Shown: positions 34,002 through 42,649 of the stretch, piece after piece
Layout of the letters: each line of letters starts with the position of its first letter
How positions within the stretch are numbered: the first letter of the stretch is position 1
Assembly: GCA_937960895.1 (NCBI GenBank)
Contig: CALCJD010000122.1
Coordinates: 1 to 64,000 of the forward strand
From: an uncultured Spartobacteria bacterium
GTDB lineage: Bacteria; Verrucomicrobiota; Verrucomicrobiia; Chthoniobacterales; Terrimicrobiaceae
DNA: 64,000 nt
Direction of reading: 5' to 3'
Notes under the pieces: generated by a model
The model's input: only the letters and a program-made list of their open reading frames with translations
Database searches by the model: none
Told to the model about the DNA's origin: nothing
Translations under genes and position numbers: made by a program

Positions 34002-35351
34002 CTACGGGGCTGGGGTGGGGGGAGCGATATCCACCTGTCCGGGTTCGGGGGAGGACACGAGAAAACAGAGGTTGCCCGTGGCGGCGTTTCCGTGTCCGTC
34101 GTAGACAAAAACAAAGATGCGATACGCGCCGGGTCCGGGAGCGGGGAAAACCGCCCCATCCTCGAGCGGGGTCACCACCTGATCGCGCAGTCCGCGGGGA
34201 ACGGCCTCGTATCCGTTCTCCGGCGTGAACGGCGGGGCTTCCTCGAAGATTTTCCAGGCGACGCCCAGGGGCTGCCTTTCGGGATCGCTCACCGCCAGCT
34301 TCACGCGGATCGGTTCGCCGGGAAGATACCGTTCCTTCGGCGCGACAAACTCGAGCTTTTTGATTTGCGGACACCGGTTTTTCGGACGCCGTCCGCTCCA
34401 GGCCTGGGTCATGGCATCCACCATCTCCAGGCGTTCGCCGCCGGGCAGAAACATGCCGAACCACGTGGCGGTGGCCTCCTGCTTGGGTTCCCAGAAAAAC
34501 ACATATGATCCGAGGCAGCGCCGGCGGTCGCCCAGGACGCCGCGTTCGTAGGAACTCAGATACTCCCTCGCCTTCTGTGTGCTGGTCGCCTCGATGGGAG
34601 CCCCCCAAGGCGTCTGCGGTGCCTCCCACCAGCCCTGCGCGCCGAATTCGGTGATGAGATACGGACGGTTCCATCCGATCCGGTTCAGTCGCGCCGACAG
34701 ATGGCGCAGGCCGCCATACATGTTGAAGCAAATCAGATCGACGTCCGGACACCATTTCGCGACGGCCTCCAGTTTTTCGTCACCCGCCCCGGCCAGAATG
34801 ATGGCGGTCGGATGGAAGGGATCGATCTCCTTGCAGCGGCGGGCCAGATGGTTGAGCTCCTTCCACATCGCTTCGAGGTGAACGGGATTTTCGACACCCA
34901 TCTCGACCTCGTTGCCGATCCCCCAGGCGAGCAGCGCGGGATGGTTTTTGTGTTTGCGGACATAGGCCAGAAAGGCCTCGCGCTGACGGGCCACATCCCG
35001 CTCGCTCAGGTAACTGAAACCGTGGTGTTCGCCGTTGATCTCGTAGCCCAGCAACACGGTCATGCCATGACGCTCCGCGGCATCCAGCGTCCAGCGCGCA
35101 TATTTGGAATGATAGGTCCGCACCGAATTCGCCCCGGCGGCCCGGAGTTCCCGGAAACGCACGTTTTCGCCCCACACACAGGCGCCTTTCACAAAATACG
35201 GCCAGCCCGCGCGGAGCAGCCGCCAGCCCCTGGAGGTCTGCTCCACGGAAACAGGCACCGGACGCCGCCGGGTCGACGGGTGTTCCTGAACCGGCGGCGT
35301 GGTCGCCAGCGCGGCCGCGAGGGGAATCGCAGCCATCGTCATCAGAGGCAT
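34002..35351 (-). CDS. Secreted GH2-like clan GH-A glycosidase
   Basis: A 449-residue TIM-barrel protein with a possible short signal (MPLMTMAAIPLAAALATTPP). PYFVKGACVWGENVRFRELR and GANSVRTYHSKY begin the barrel as in the catalytic domain of GH2. The acid/base is E148 in GIGNEVEMG and the likely nucleophile E235 in LITEFGAQGWW. FEEAPPFTPENGY onward is a C-terminal beta domain of about 100 residues. The usual GH2 N-terminal jelly-roll is missing, so it is a catalytic-domain-only form. ATG at 35351 is preferred over a TTG at 35402. Substrate unknown. Confidence 0.8.
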   Translation of the reverse strand: MPLMTMAAIPLAAALATTPPVQEHPSTRRRPVPVSVEQTSRGWRLLRAGWPYFVKGACVWGENVRFRELRAAGANSVRTYHSKYARWTLDAAERHGMTVLLGYEINGEHHGFSYLSERDVARQREAFLAYVRKHKNHPALLAWGIGNEVEMGVENPVHLEAMWKELNHLARRCKEIDPFHPTAIILAGAGDEKLEAVAKWCPDVDLICFNMYGGLRHLSARLNRIGWNRPYLITEFGAQGWWEAPQTPWGAPIEATSTQKAREYLSSYERGVLGDRRRCLGSYVFFWEPKQEATATWFGMFLPGGERLEMVDAMTQAWSGRRPKNRCPQIKKLEFVAPKERYLPGEPIRVKLAVSDPERQPLGVAWKIFEEAPPFTPENGYEAVPRGLRDQVVTPLEDGAVFPAPGPGAYRIFVFVYDGHGNAATGNLCFLVSSPEPGQVDIAPPTPAP

Positions 35352-35466
35352 GCGAAGCAGGGTCACCGAAGGTACCGTCGGCCCGGAGAGCCGCTTCGTC
35401 AAATGGTTGACGGGCGGGAATCCCCGCCGACTCCGTTCGTACGGACCTGCTCCAACAGCAAGAAAT

Positions 35467-36390
35467 TCAGGCGCGAACCCCCGTGGCCAAAAGGGTCTGA
35501 AAATGTGGCGCCTGTTTTTCGCGCGCCACCACGCTCACCTCGATGCGGGAAAATCCGGCGGCCTGGAGCATCTGATGGAGCTCGACCTCCGAAAATCCCA
35601 GCCAGACGTGCGCATAGAGTTCGCGCGCCTGTTCGTAGCTGTGGCTGGCCAGATCAAGGACGATGATGCGGCCGCCGTCGCGGAGCATGCGGTGGGCCGC
35701 CTTGACGGCGCGGGCCGGACTTGCGGCGTGGTGCAGGGCCTGGCTGAAGAGCGCGACATCCACGCTCTCGGGATCCACCGGCGGATCCTCGATGTCGCCG
35801 AGGCGGTACTCGAGGTTCTTGAAACCGTGTTCGCGCGCGAGGTTGGCTCCGAATTCGACCATCTTCTCGGAGTTGTCGATGGCGATGACCTTCTTCGCGG
35901 AGCGCGCCAGCAACTGCGAAAGCGTACCTTCGCCGGCCCCGAGGTCGGCGATGACCATGGGAGGAAGGAGGCGGAGCAGGCCGTGGGCCAGCGCCTGCCA
36001 GGACCGGCCCGGGATGTAGGTGCGGCCGAATTTTCCCGCCAGCTTGTTGAAATATTCCGCCGCCTTGTCCTTGCGTTTGCGCAGGGCGAGGGTGAGCCCG
36101 GCCTGGTCGCGCGCCGCCTCCTCGATCTCCTTCCGGGCCGCGTCGAGAATGGGACGAAGGACGGAAACCGACTCCGGCCGCGCGGAGTAAAATATGTTTT
36201 TGCCCACCCGCCGGTCGCTGGCCAGCCCCTCGCGCTTCAACAACGCGAGACTGGCGGAAATGCGCGACTGCCCCATGCCGAGGATGTCCTGCAGCTCGGC
36301 CACGGTCAGTTCCTCCTCGACGAGCAGCAGCAGCAGACGCAGTCGCGTCGGATCGGACAGGGCGCGGAGGGATTTGACGATGGAAGCCAT
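35467..36390 (-). CDS. ArsR-type HTH regulator fused to a SAM-dependent methyltransferase domain
   Basis: A 307-residue two-domain protein. Residues 1-90 are an ArsR winged helix (SLRALSDPTRLRLLLLLVEE, then GQSRISASLALLKREGL) without obvious metal-site cysteines. Residues about 115-300 are a class I methyltransferase: motif I is VIADLGAGEGTLSQLL, then VIAIDNSEKMVEF, and ALFSQALHHAASPARAV. Such fusions are known near methionine and SAM-cycle genes and have been linked to SahR-type control by S-adenosylhomocysteine, which would fit metK and ahcY at 49-52 kb (inference). A strong palindrome lies directly upstream of its ATG, suggesting autoregulation. Confidence 0.88.
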   Translation of the reverse strand: MASIVKSLRALSDPTRLRLLLLLVEEELTVAELQDILGMGQSRISASLALLKREGLASDRRVGKNIFYSARPESVSVLRPILDAARKEIEEAARDQAGLTLALRKRKDKAAEYFNKLAGKFGRTYIPGRSWQALAHGLLRLLPPMVIADLGAGEGTLSQLLARSAKKVIAIDNSEKMVEFGANLAREHGFKNLEYRLGDIEDPPVDPESVDVALFSQALHHAASPARAVKAAHRMLRDGGRIIVLDLASHSYEQARELYAHVWLGFSEVELHQMLQAAGFSRIEVSVVAREKQAPHFQTLLATGVRA

Positions 36391-36395
36391 GGAAG

Positions 36396-36425
36396 CGCAT
36401 CAAATAATGCGCATGCCTTGATGCG
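36396..36425. promoter_or_regulatory. 30-bp palindrome upstream of the ArsR-methyltransferase gene
   Basis: Outer arms CGCATCAA (36396-36403) and TTGATGCG (36418-36425) and a central palindrome ATGCGCAT (36407-36414) share one axis; only the three pairs at 36404-36406 and 36415-36417 mismatch. The element stands 5 bp before the start codon of the ArsR-methyltransferase gene, overlapping where its ribosome binding site would be. It is a strong candidate operator for that regulator. Confidence 0.7.
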
Positions 36426-36452
36426 ATTTCCTAGGGGAAACTTGGCGGGCGC

Positions 36453-37229
36453 TCAGCGCGATCCGAGTTCCCGCTCGAGTTCGGATGCCAGTTCCAGGAG
36501 GTCCTTTTCCACATTGGCCCGGTCGCGCGTTTCGAAGTCCTCGAGTCGGAAGACGAGGGCCACGGCGAGGCGGGGCACGGGAATGAAGGGCTCGCGGACC
36601 ACGGTGGCGAGGGACACATGGGCGAGGCTGGTTTCGCGATGATTCCAGGCCAGTCCGGCTTTTTTCGCCTTGCGGAGTTCGGCCAGGAATTTGGTCCGGC
36701 TCAGGGTGGTGAACGGCGTGGTGGGTTTTTCGGCCGGATCGGGCGCGTAGTCGAGCCAGTCGGAGGGATCCTTTTGCGCAATGAGAATCTTCCCCGCCGA
36801 CGAGGCGTAGGCCCGCGAATGAATGCCGAGCCGCGCCGTGTTTCCCTCGTCGCCGGCGGCGCAGATCACATAGGTGTCGCGGCGGCCGAGCATGTTGAGG
36901 TAGACGCTGCAATCCAGGCGGCGGGCCGCGGCGCGCAGCTGATCCTCAAGCCGGAAATTGCGCCCGAAGTTCAGGGCGATCTCGTGAATGAAATCGAAGA
37001 TGTCCGCGCACAAGGTGTAGCGTCCGGTCTCGAGCCGCTGCACAAAGCCCAGTTCCTGCAGCGACTGCAACAGCCGGTGAACGGAGGATTTCGGCATGTC
37101 CAGCGTGCGGGCGATGCCGGTGACGCCCAGGGAATGTCCGGACTGCACCATGAGCCGGATCAACGCGATGCCCTGCGTGAGCGGAGTGGACCTGGAATGC
37201 ACAGGGGACACGGCGGTACCTAACCGCAT
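36453..37229 (-). CDS. IclR-family transcriptional regulator
   Basis: A 258-residue regulator. The N-terminal winged helix (residues about 15-80) shows TQGIALIRLMVQSG, GVTGIARTLDMPKSSVHRLL and LETGRYTLCADIFDF. The C-terminal effector domain (about 90-250) carries SRAYASSAGKILIAQ and GLAWNHRETSLAHVSLATVV, the ligand-binding GAF-like fold of IclR proteins. ATG at 37229. It is divergent from the 37.3-44.0 kb operon, with the 16-bp palindrome at 37266-37281 between them, so it probably controls that operon and itself. The inducer is unknown; IclR relatives often sense small sugar acids or aromatics. Confidence 0.92.
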   Translation of the reverse strand: MRLGTAVSPVHSRSTPLTQGIALIRLMVQSGHSLGVTGIARTLDMPKSSVHRLLQSLQELGFVQRLETGRYTLCADIFDFIHEIALNFGRNFRLEDQLRAAARRLDCSVYLNMLGRRDTYVICAAGDEGNTARLGIHSRAYASSAGKILIAQKDPSDWLDYAPDPAEKPTTPFTTLSRTKFLAELRKAKKAGLAWNHRETSLAHVSLATVVREPFIPVPRLAVALVFRLEDFETRDRANVEKDLLELASELERELGSR

Positions 37230-37265
37230 CGGACCCGGAAAAACAATGCCGGGTATTTTCCGCTT

Positions 37266-37281
37266 GTTCCATTAGTGGAAC
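37266..37281. promoter_or_regulatory. Candidate IclR operator, site 1
   Basis: GTTCCATTAGTGGAAC: 6-bp perfect arms (GTTCCA/TGGAAC) around TTAG. It lies in the 115-bp divergent spacer, 37 bp from the iclR start and 64 bp from the FAD-oxidoreductase start. The identical 16 bases in reverse orientation occur at 45285-45300. Confidence 0.75.
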
Positions 37282-37344
37282 CGAGGTGGCCCCATTTCGG
37301 GTCCGTTCCTTGTGCGCCCCGAGCTTTCGCGGGAAAATGGAGCC

Positions 37345-38718
37345 ATGACTTTTCCCTGTCGCGATCTTGAGATTCCCTGCCTCGTGGTGGGCGGCGGCCC
37401 GGCCGGTTACGGGGCGGCGGTGGCGGCGCTGCGGGGCGGATGCCCGACCCTCGTGGTGGAGCGGCATGGATTCCTGGGCGGCATGGGCACGGCGGCGGGA
37501 TTGAGTTGTTATCTCAACTATCCTGCCAACGGCGTGGATCTGGCGGCGCCCGTGTATCGGGCCTTCGTGCGCCAGCAAAGCCGGCGCGGCGCGCATTACC
37601 ATGACGATGTGACGCGGGCGGACTATTTCGAACCCGAGTCCTGCAAGCAGGGCATGGAGGAAACCGTGCTGGAAGCCGGCGGCCGTCTGCTTTTTCACAC
37701 CATCCTCACCGGGGTCTGTCGCGAAGACGACCATTGGCTGGTGAACGTGACGGGCAAGGGGGCGCGCTTTCGCATTCGCTGCCGGTATCTGATTGACGCC
37801 ACGGGGGACGCCGATGCCTGCGCCCTCGCGGGGGTGGCCATGACCCACGGTCGCCGGTCGGACGGCAAGACGCAGCCGATGACGATGGTCGTGCAGCTGG
37901 GAGGCTTCAATCCCGACGCCTGGCGCGCGGCCGGAAACCGTCTGATTGCGGGGCGTTATGTCGCGGAGGGCGATCAGTTCGCCGCCGCGGTCAAACTGGC
38001 CCGTGCCAAGGGAAACTGGACCATTCCGCGGGAGAACATCGCGTTGTTCTGGTCGATGCCCTGCGATCCGACACGGGTGACGGTCAATGGCACGCGCGTC
38101 AACGGACGCAGCGCCTGCGACCCCTTCGAAAACACGTGGGCGGAAATCGAAGGACGCCGGCAGGCGCGCGAAGTGGTCGGGTTTTTCCGCGATTATGTGC
38201 CGGGATTCGAAAGCGCCTATTTGCAGCAGACCGGACCCCAGATCGGCGTGCGCGAGTCGCGCCGCATTGTGGGCCGGGCCGTGCTCACGGAGAACGACGT
38301 CCGTTCCTGTTCCATTCCGGCATCGAGCGTGATGCTGTGCGCCTATCCCATCGACGTGCATCACCCCGAGGGTTCCGGCACGCAGTTCGAGGTCGCCGCG
38401 CGCGGCCATGTGTATGGCATCCCCTGGGAGTGCCAGCTGCCGCAGGAATTCGACAACCTCGCCGCGGCCGGCCGCTGCATCAGCGCGACGCACGAGGCGG
38501 CGGGCAGCTTCCGGGTGATGCCCACCTGCATGGGGCTTGGGGAGGCGGCGGGAACGGCCGCGGCCCTGGCCCACGCACGGAGGAAAACGCTGGGCGACAT
38601 CACCGGGGAGGAAATCCGCGCCGTGATGGACGGCGCCCATCGCGCGGCCGGCGACCCGTCCCCATCCGATTTCTTCCCATTTGGAAAACCCGTGAACACC
38701 GAAGTTCCCGTCCCCTGA
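37345..38718 (+). CDS. FAD-dependent oxidoreductase
   Basis: A 457-residue flavoprotein of the FAD_oxidored type. The N-terminal dinucleotide fold is VVGGGPAGYGAAVAAL (14-29), with ERHGFLGGMGTA as the second FAD contact. YLIDATGDADACALAG near residue 145 is the conserved ATG(D)-type motif, and the C-terminal ISATHEAAGSFRVMPTC with GLGEAAGTAAALA closes the cofactor site. Homologues act in carbohydrate degradation loci of PVC bacteria with undefined substrates. ATG at 37345 is chosen over GTG at 37312; GGAG is very close (2 bases). First gene of the IclR-linked operon; the next gene follows after 7 bp. Confidence 0.85.
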   Translation: MTFPCRDLEIPCLVVGGGPAGYGAAVAALRGGCPTLVVERHGFLGGMGTAAGLSCYLNYPANGVDLAAPVYRAFVRQQSRRGAHYHDDVTRADYFEPESCKQGMEETVLEAGGRLLFHTILTGVCREDDHWLVNVTGKGARFRIRCRYLIDATGDADACALAGVAMTHGRRSDGKTQPMTMVVQLGGFNPDAWRAAGNRLIAGRYVAEGDQFAAAVKLARAKGNWTIPRENIALFWSMPCDPTRVTVNGTRVNGRSACDPFENTWAEIEGRRQAREVVGFFRDYVPGFESAYLQQTGPQIGVRESRRIVGRAVLTENDVRSCSIPASSVMLCAYPIDVHHPEGSGTQFEVAARGHVYGIPWECQLPQEFDNLAAAGRCISATHEAAGSFRVMPTCMGLGEAAGTAAALAHARRKTLGDITGEEIRAVMDGAHRAAGDPSPSDFFPFGKPVNTEVPVP

Positions 38719-38725
38719 CTCTCCC

Positions 38726-39337
38726 ATGAAAACGCCCCTTCTCTCCCTGGCACTCCTCGCCGCCGGCACCTTCGTCCTGCGCGCGGAGGTCACCGTCACC
38801 GCCGCCCCCAATCCGCCCACCGAGGACGTCGTCCTCATGCTCGAGGTTCCGGACAGCGGCGCGATCGGCTACCAATGGCGTCACACCCCGGCGGCCGGCC
38901 GGCGCGACATCGGGCAGATTTTTACGGCCGACTCGCCCTTTGTCCTCGACCGCCTGACCCTGCAACTGCAAAGCGGCACGGGCGTCGGCGCAAAGGCCGC
39001 GCCGTTCCGACTGACGGTGTTCGAATGGGACCGGGCCGCGAAAAAGATCACCCGCACCCTCGGGACCTTCGAGGGCACGATGCCGGCGGTCGTCTCCCCG
39101 GCCAACACCTACCTTTCCTTCGATCTCGGCGATCAAAAACCGGCGCTCGAAGCCGGAGCCACCTACGGGTTTCTGCTCAGCTTCGAAGAACCGCTGGACG
39201 CGCGCGCGCTCAGCCTGCAGTCGTCCAACGAGAACGCCGGCCAGCCGTCCGTCCGCCGCGTGGAAAGCGCCGACGGCCAAACGCTCCAGGTCTCCCCATG
39301 GGTGCTGGAGTTTTACCTCCAGGGCACCGCAAAGTGA
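38726..39337 (+). CDS. Secreted hypothetical protein
   Basis: A 203-residue exported protein with signal MKTPLLSLALLAAGTFVLRA. The mature part is beta-rich (GQIFTADSPFVLDRLTLQLQ, then YLSFDLGDQKPALEAGATYG) and resembles jelly-roll-like domains found in PVC surface proteins that lie beside glycan enzymes. No named family is assigned. The next gene starts within its stop codon (GTGA), so it is translationally coupled into the operon. Confidence 0.8.
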   Translation: MKTPLLSLALLAAGTFVLRAEVTVTAAPNPPTEDVVLMLEVPDSGAIGYQWRHTPAAGRRDIGQIFTADSPFVLDRLTLQLQSGTGVGAKAAPFRLTVFEWDRAAKKITRTLGTFEGTMPAVVSPANTYLSFDLGDQKPALEAGATYGFLLSFEEPLDARALSLQSSNENAGQPSVRRVESADGQTLQVSPWVLEFYLQGTAK

Positions 39338-41025
39338 AATTTCTCCCCCTTCTTTTCATGATCCTGGTTTCGCCCGCCGCCTCCGCCGGGGACCTGCAGC
39401 AGCTCATCGATGCCGCCGTGGCCCGCGGGGAGAAGACCGTGACGCTGCCCGCCGGCGAACACCGTCTGGCCCGCGGACTGCGACTGGACGGACTCTCCGA
39501 TTTCACGCTGGACGGCACGGGGGCGACGCTGGTGTTCACCGACCTGCGGGACGGCGGCCTTTTGGTCACCGACTGCCACGGGCTCACCCTGCGCGGGTTC
39601 ACCATGGATTTTGACCCCCTGCCTTTCACCCAGGCGACGGTGGACACGATCGATCCGGAAAAGGGCGAGGTGACCTTCACCGTGCAGGAGGGATACCCGG
39701 ACCTCGCGCCGCATCATCTCGGCGGACGCGCCCTGGCGTTTTCCCCGGAGACGCTGGACTGGAAAACCTCGGCGCCGGACATCTTTGCCAACGAAGCGCA
39801 GGCCCTGGACGCGCGAAGGGGCGTGCTCAAATTCTCCCCGGAAAAAAAGCAGACCCTGGCCGCACTGTCACCGGGGGACTATCTCGTGCTGGATTTCCGC
39901 AATGCGCGCGGCCTGCGCATCGAGCGCTGTGAAAACGTGCGCGTCGAGGACGTGACCTTCTGGAGCGCGCCGTCCATCGCGGTGATCTGCCGGTTCATGG
40001 ATGGGGACAATTATTTTCGCTACAGGATCACGCGCGGTCCGAAGCCGCCCGGCGCGACGGTGCCGCGCCTGCTTTCGACCTCGGCGGACGGCATGAACTA
40101 CGCCTACGCCCGCAAGGGACCCGTAATCGAAAACTGTGACTTCGCCCACATGGGCGATGACTCCGTGAACCTTCACGGCATCGCCTTTTATGTGGCGCGG
40201 GTCGACGGCAACGTCATTTACCTGCTGCGCCCCTACGGCCGGGAGGCCTTTCCCTCGGTCATCAAACCGGGCGACGAGGTGCTGGGACTTGCCCCGGATT
40301 CCTTCGATGGGAAGGGCCGCGCGAAGGTGGCCTCGTTCGCCATCGAGAAAAATCCGCCGGAGGACTTTTCGCCCCTGGCGGCAAAGGTCTGGAAGTCCAA
40401 GGCGGTCAAACGCGGCAAACTCACGGTTTATCGCCTCGAGGTGACCGGTCCCCTCGGCGTGCAGGCGGGGGATTTTCTCGAAATTCCCGCCATCGCCGCG
40501 CCGGGTTACGTCATCCGGAACAATCATTTTCACCACCACCGGGGCCGCGGTCTGCGTCTGATGAGTTCGCACGGTCTGGTCGAGGGCAACACCCTGGAGG
40601 ACATCAAGCAGGCGGCGATTTCCCTTGGGCCGGAATACACCTTCTTCCGCGAAGCGGGCTGGGTGCGGGATGTCACCGTGCGCAACAACACGATCCGGCG
40701 CGTCGGATTTGACCCCATCATGCACCTGCCGCAAACCCATGTGCCCGGCGCGATCTCCGTTTTTCATCGCGGCGAAACGCCCGCCGCGCCGCGCCCAAAA
40801 ATGCGGAATGAGTCCATCCGCATCGTCGGCAACACCATCGGGGAAACCGGCGGACCCGCCATCCACATCGCGCAGGCTCGCGACGTCGAGGTGAGGGGAA
40901 ACCGCATCGGCTCCACCAATCTGGTCGGCAAACCGGGAACCGGTTCGCTGCAGGGGCTCACCGCAGACAAACCGGTCGTGGTGGAACACTCGGAGGCGGT
41001 CACCGTGACGGAGGAGGCTCCATGA
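39334..41025 (+). CDS. Secreted right-handed parallel beta-helix protein
   Basis: A 563-residue exported protein with signal MKFLPLLFMILVSPAASAG. Repeated short strands such as GLRLDGLSDFTLDGTGATLV, GLRIERCENVRVEDVTFWSA, GPVIENCDFAHMGDDSVNLH and DVTVRNNTIRRVGF mark a pectin-lyase-like beta helix. GDDSVNLH resembles the active-site turn of polysaccharide-cleaving beta-helix enzymes (for example GH110/GH28-like), but no exact family can be given. An inserted domain lies around residues 285-385. The start is GTG at 39334 inside the preceding stop; the next gene overlaps by ATGA. Confidence 0.82.
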   Translation: MKFLPLLFMILVSPAASAGDLQQLIDAAVARGEKTVTLPAGEHRLARGLRLDGLSDFTLDGTGATLVFTDLRDGGLLVTDCHGLTLRGFTMDFDPLPFTQATVDTIDPEKGEVTFTVQEGYPDLAPHHLGGRALAFSPETLDWKTSAPDIFANEAQALDARRGVLKFSPEKKQTLAALSPGDYLVLDFRNARGLRIERCENVRVEDVTFWSAPSIAVICRFMDGDNYFRYRITRGPKPPGATVPRLLSTSADGMNYAYARKGPVIENCDFAHMGDDSVNLHGIAFYVARVDGNVIYLLRPYGREAFPSVIKPGDEVLGLAPDSFDGKGRAKVASFAIEKNPPEDFSPLAAKVWKSKAVKRGKLTVYRLEVTGPLGVQAGDFLEIPAIAAPGYVIRNNHFHHHRGRGLRLMSSHGLVEGNTLEDIKQAAISLGPEYTFFREAGWVRDVTVRNNTIRRVGFDPIMHLPQTHVPGAISVFHRGETPAAPRPKMRNESIRIVGNTIGETGGPAIHIAQARDVEVRGNRIGSTNLVGKPGTGSLQGLTADKPVVVEHSEAVTVTEEAP

Positions 41026-42014
41026 AAATCCTCCGTCTGGCCGGACTGCTTGCGGTGTCGTCCCTTCCGGCGGCGACGCTCGTCGTGGATCCGCGCGACC
41101 CGGCGGCCCATTCCACCCTGGGGGAGGCCGCGGCCGCCCTGCGTCCCGGCGATGTGCTTCAACTGGCGCCCGGCAGCGGACCCTATCGCGAGGAACTTTT
41201 CATTCCGGCGAGCGGCACGGCGGACGCCCCCATTGTGGTGGAAGGGAATGACAACGAAGTCACCGGCTTCGACCCGCTGGTCTTTCGCGAAGGCCGCGCC
41301 ACGCCGCCGGGGAAACCGCCGTTTGTGCTGCGGCACCGGGGACGGCGCGTGGCGGAGACCGCGCCCGGACGGTTCGGCGACCAAATCGCATACGACGCGG
41401 ACCGCCACGAACTGGTGCTGGCCCCGGGCGCTTCCGATGACGGTTGGGAAATTTCCGCCCGCAAATTCGCCGTGCGCATCCACAATGCCTCGCATCAGGT
41501 CTACCGCAACCTGCGCGCCAGCGGATCGCTCAACGACGGATTTAATCTTCACGGACAGGGCGAGGGCCTGATCTTCGAAAACGTCACCGGCTGCCAAAAT
41601 CTCGACGAGGGATTTTCCGCGCACGGGTCCATCCGGTGCACGGTGCGCGGCAGCCGGTTTTTCGGGAATGACAACGGCATGCTGAGCGGCCAGCAAACCG
41701 TCACCCGGCTCGAGGACACGGATTTTTACGACAACCTGGGCCTCGGTCTGGGCTTCAACGGCGAGGCGACTGTGTACGCGCGCAATGTGCGGGTGTGGGG
41801 CAACGGACTCGTGCAATTTCTGCTCCGCAGGGGGGTGACCGCCGACTTCCAGAACGTGGAGATCCATTCCCCGCCGCACACCGTTCGCCCCTGGCTGACC
41901 TACAACGAAACGGCCCGCCGCCAAAAAGTTCTCACGACCGAAATCGACCCCTCCTTCACCTGGCCGGATGGGTCGCTGAAAGTTCTCGAATCCTCCGCAC
42001 CCTCGGAACCATGA
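41022..42014 (+). CDS. Second secreted beta-helix protein (pectate-lyase-like)
   Basis: A 330-residue exported protein with signal MKILRLAGLLAVSSLPAATL. The N-terminal DUF1565-like region HSTLGEAAAALRPGDVLQLA and PYREELFIPASGTADAPIVV is typical of right-handed beta-helix proteins of the pectate-lyase superfamily. Later turns read YRNLRASGSLNDGFNLHGQG and CTVRGSRFFGNDNGMLSGQQ. It has its own signal and the same fold class as the preceding protein, so the pair may act on one polysaccharide. It overlaps both neighbours by ATGA. Confidence 0.82.
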   Translation: MKILRLAGLLAVSSLPAATLVVDPRDPAAHSTLGEAAAALRPGDVLQLAPGSGPYREELFIPASGTADAPIVVEGNDNEVTGFDPLVFREGRATPPGKPPFVLRHRGRRVAETAPGRFGDQIAYDADRHELVLAPGASDDGWEISARKFAVRIHNASHQVYRNLRASGSLNDGFNLHGQGEGLIFENVTGCQNLDEGFSAHGSIRCTVRGSRFFGNDNGMLSGQQTVTRLEDTDFYDNLGLGLGFNGEATVYARNVRVWGNGLVQFLLRRGVTADFQNVEIHSPPHTVRPWLTYNETARRQKVLTTEIDPSFTWPDGSLKVLESSAPSEP

Positions 42015-42649
42015 AATCGTCCCTTCGCGCCTTTTCTCTGATCGAAATGCTCGCCACCGTCGCGATCATCGGCACCCTTGCCGCCCTGCTCGTGCCGTTG
42101 GTCGGCCGCATGAAGGAAAACGCGGCCCGCACCACCTGCGTGGCCAACCTGCGCCAATTGGGGTTGGGACTGCGAACCTACGCGCAGGACAACCAGGGCG
42201 TCCTCCCGCTTTCGTTGAATCCCGATCCCCTCGCCCCCGACACGCAGGTCTCGTGGCAGATCTTGGTTCAACGGGAGCTCGACGTGAAATTTCCCAAGGC
42301 GGGGGAACGAAGCGTCTTCATCTGCCCTTCGGCACGAAAGACGTATTCCCAGCTTCCTTATCGCACCTACGCGCTGAATCTGGCCGGCGGATCTCCCACG
42401 GCGGATCCCCCGCGGCTCCAGACCCTCTCGCAGCCCTCGAACAGCGCGCTGCTGGTGGAATCGCGCCACGAAACCAACGGCGCCGGATACAACGCCATCA
42501 GCGGCAGCGTGGCGGGTGTCGGCGGCAGGGGCCGCCTCGATTACCGGCACGACGGCCACATGAACATGTTGATGGCCGACGGCAGCGTCCGGCTTCTCAC
42601 CGCGACGGAACCCACCCTCGACGACCTTCTTCTCAACATCCGCAAATGA
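42011..42649 (+). CDS. Type II secretion-like pseudopilin with H-X9-DG C-terminus
   Basis: A 212-residue pseudopilin. The prepilin cleavage and methylation site is RAFSLIEMLATVAIIGTLAA near residues 6-25, with E12 at the +5-type position. The C-terminal part contains RHDGHMNMLMADGSV, where His and Asp-Gly are separated by nine residues, the H-X9-DG motif common in Planctomycetes and Verrucomicrobia. These proteins are numerous in such genomes, and their role is unproven; surface display or a secretion pseudopilus is likely. It is embedded in the operon by ATGA overlaps on both sides, so it is probably dedicated to these secreted enzymes. Confidence 0.88.
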   Translation: MKSSLRAFSLIEMLATVAIIGTLAALLVPLVGRMKENAARTTCVANLRQLGLGLRTYAQDNQGVLPLSLNPDPLAPDTQVSWQILVQRELDVKFPKAGERSVFICPSARKTYSQLPYRTYALNLAGGSPTADPPRLQTLSQPSNSALLVESRHETNGAGYNAISGSVAGVGGRGRLDYRHDGHMNMLMADGSVRLLTATEPTLDDLLLNIRK

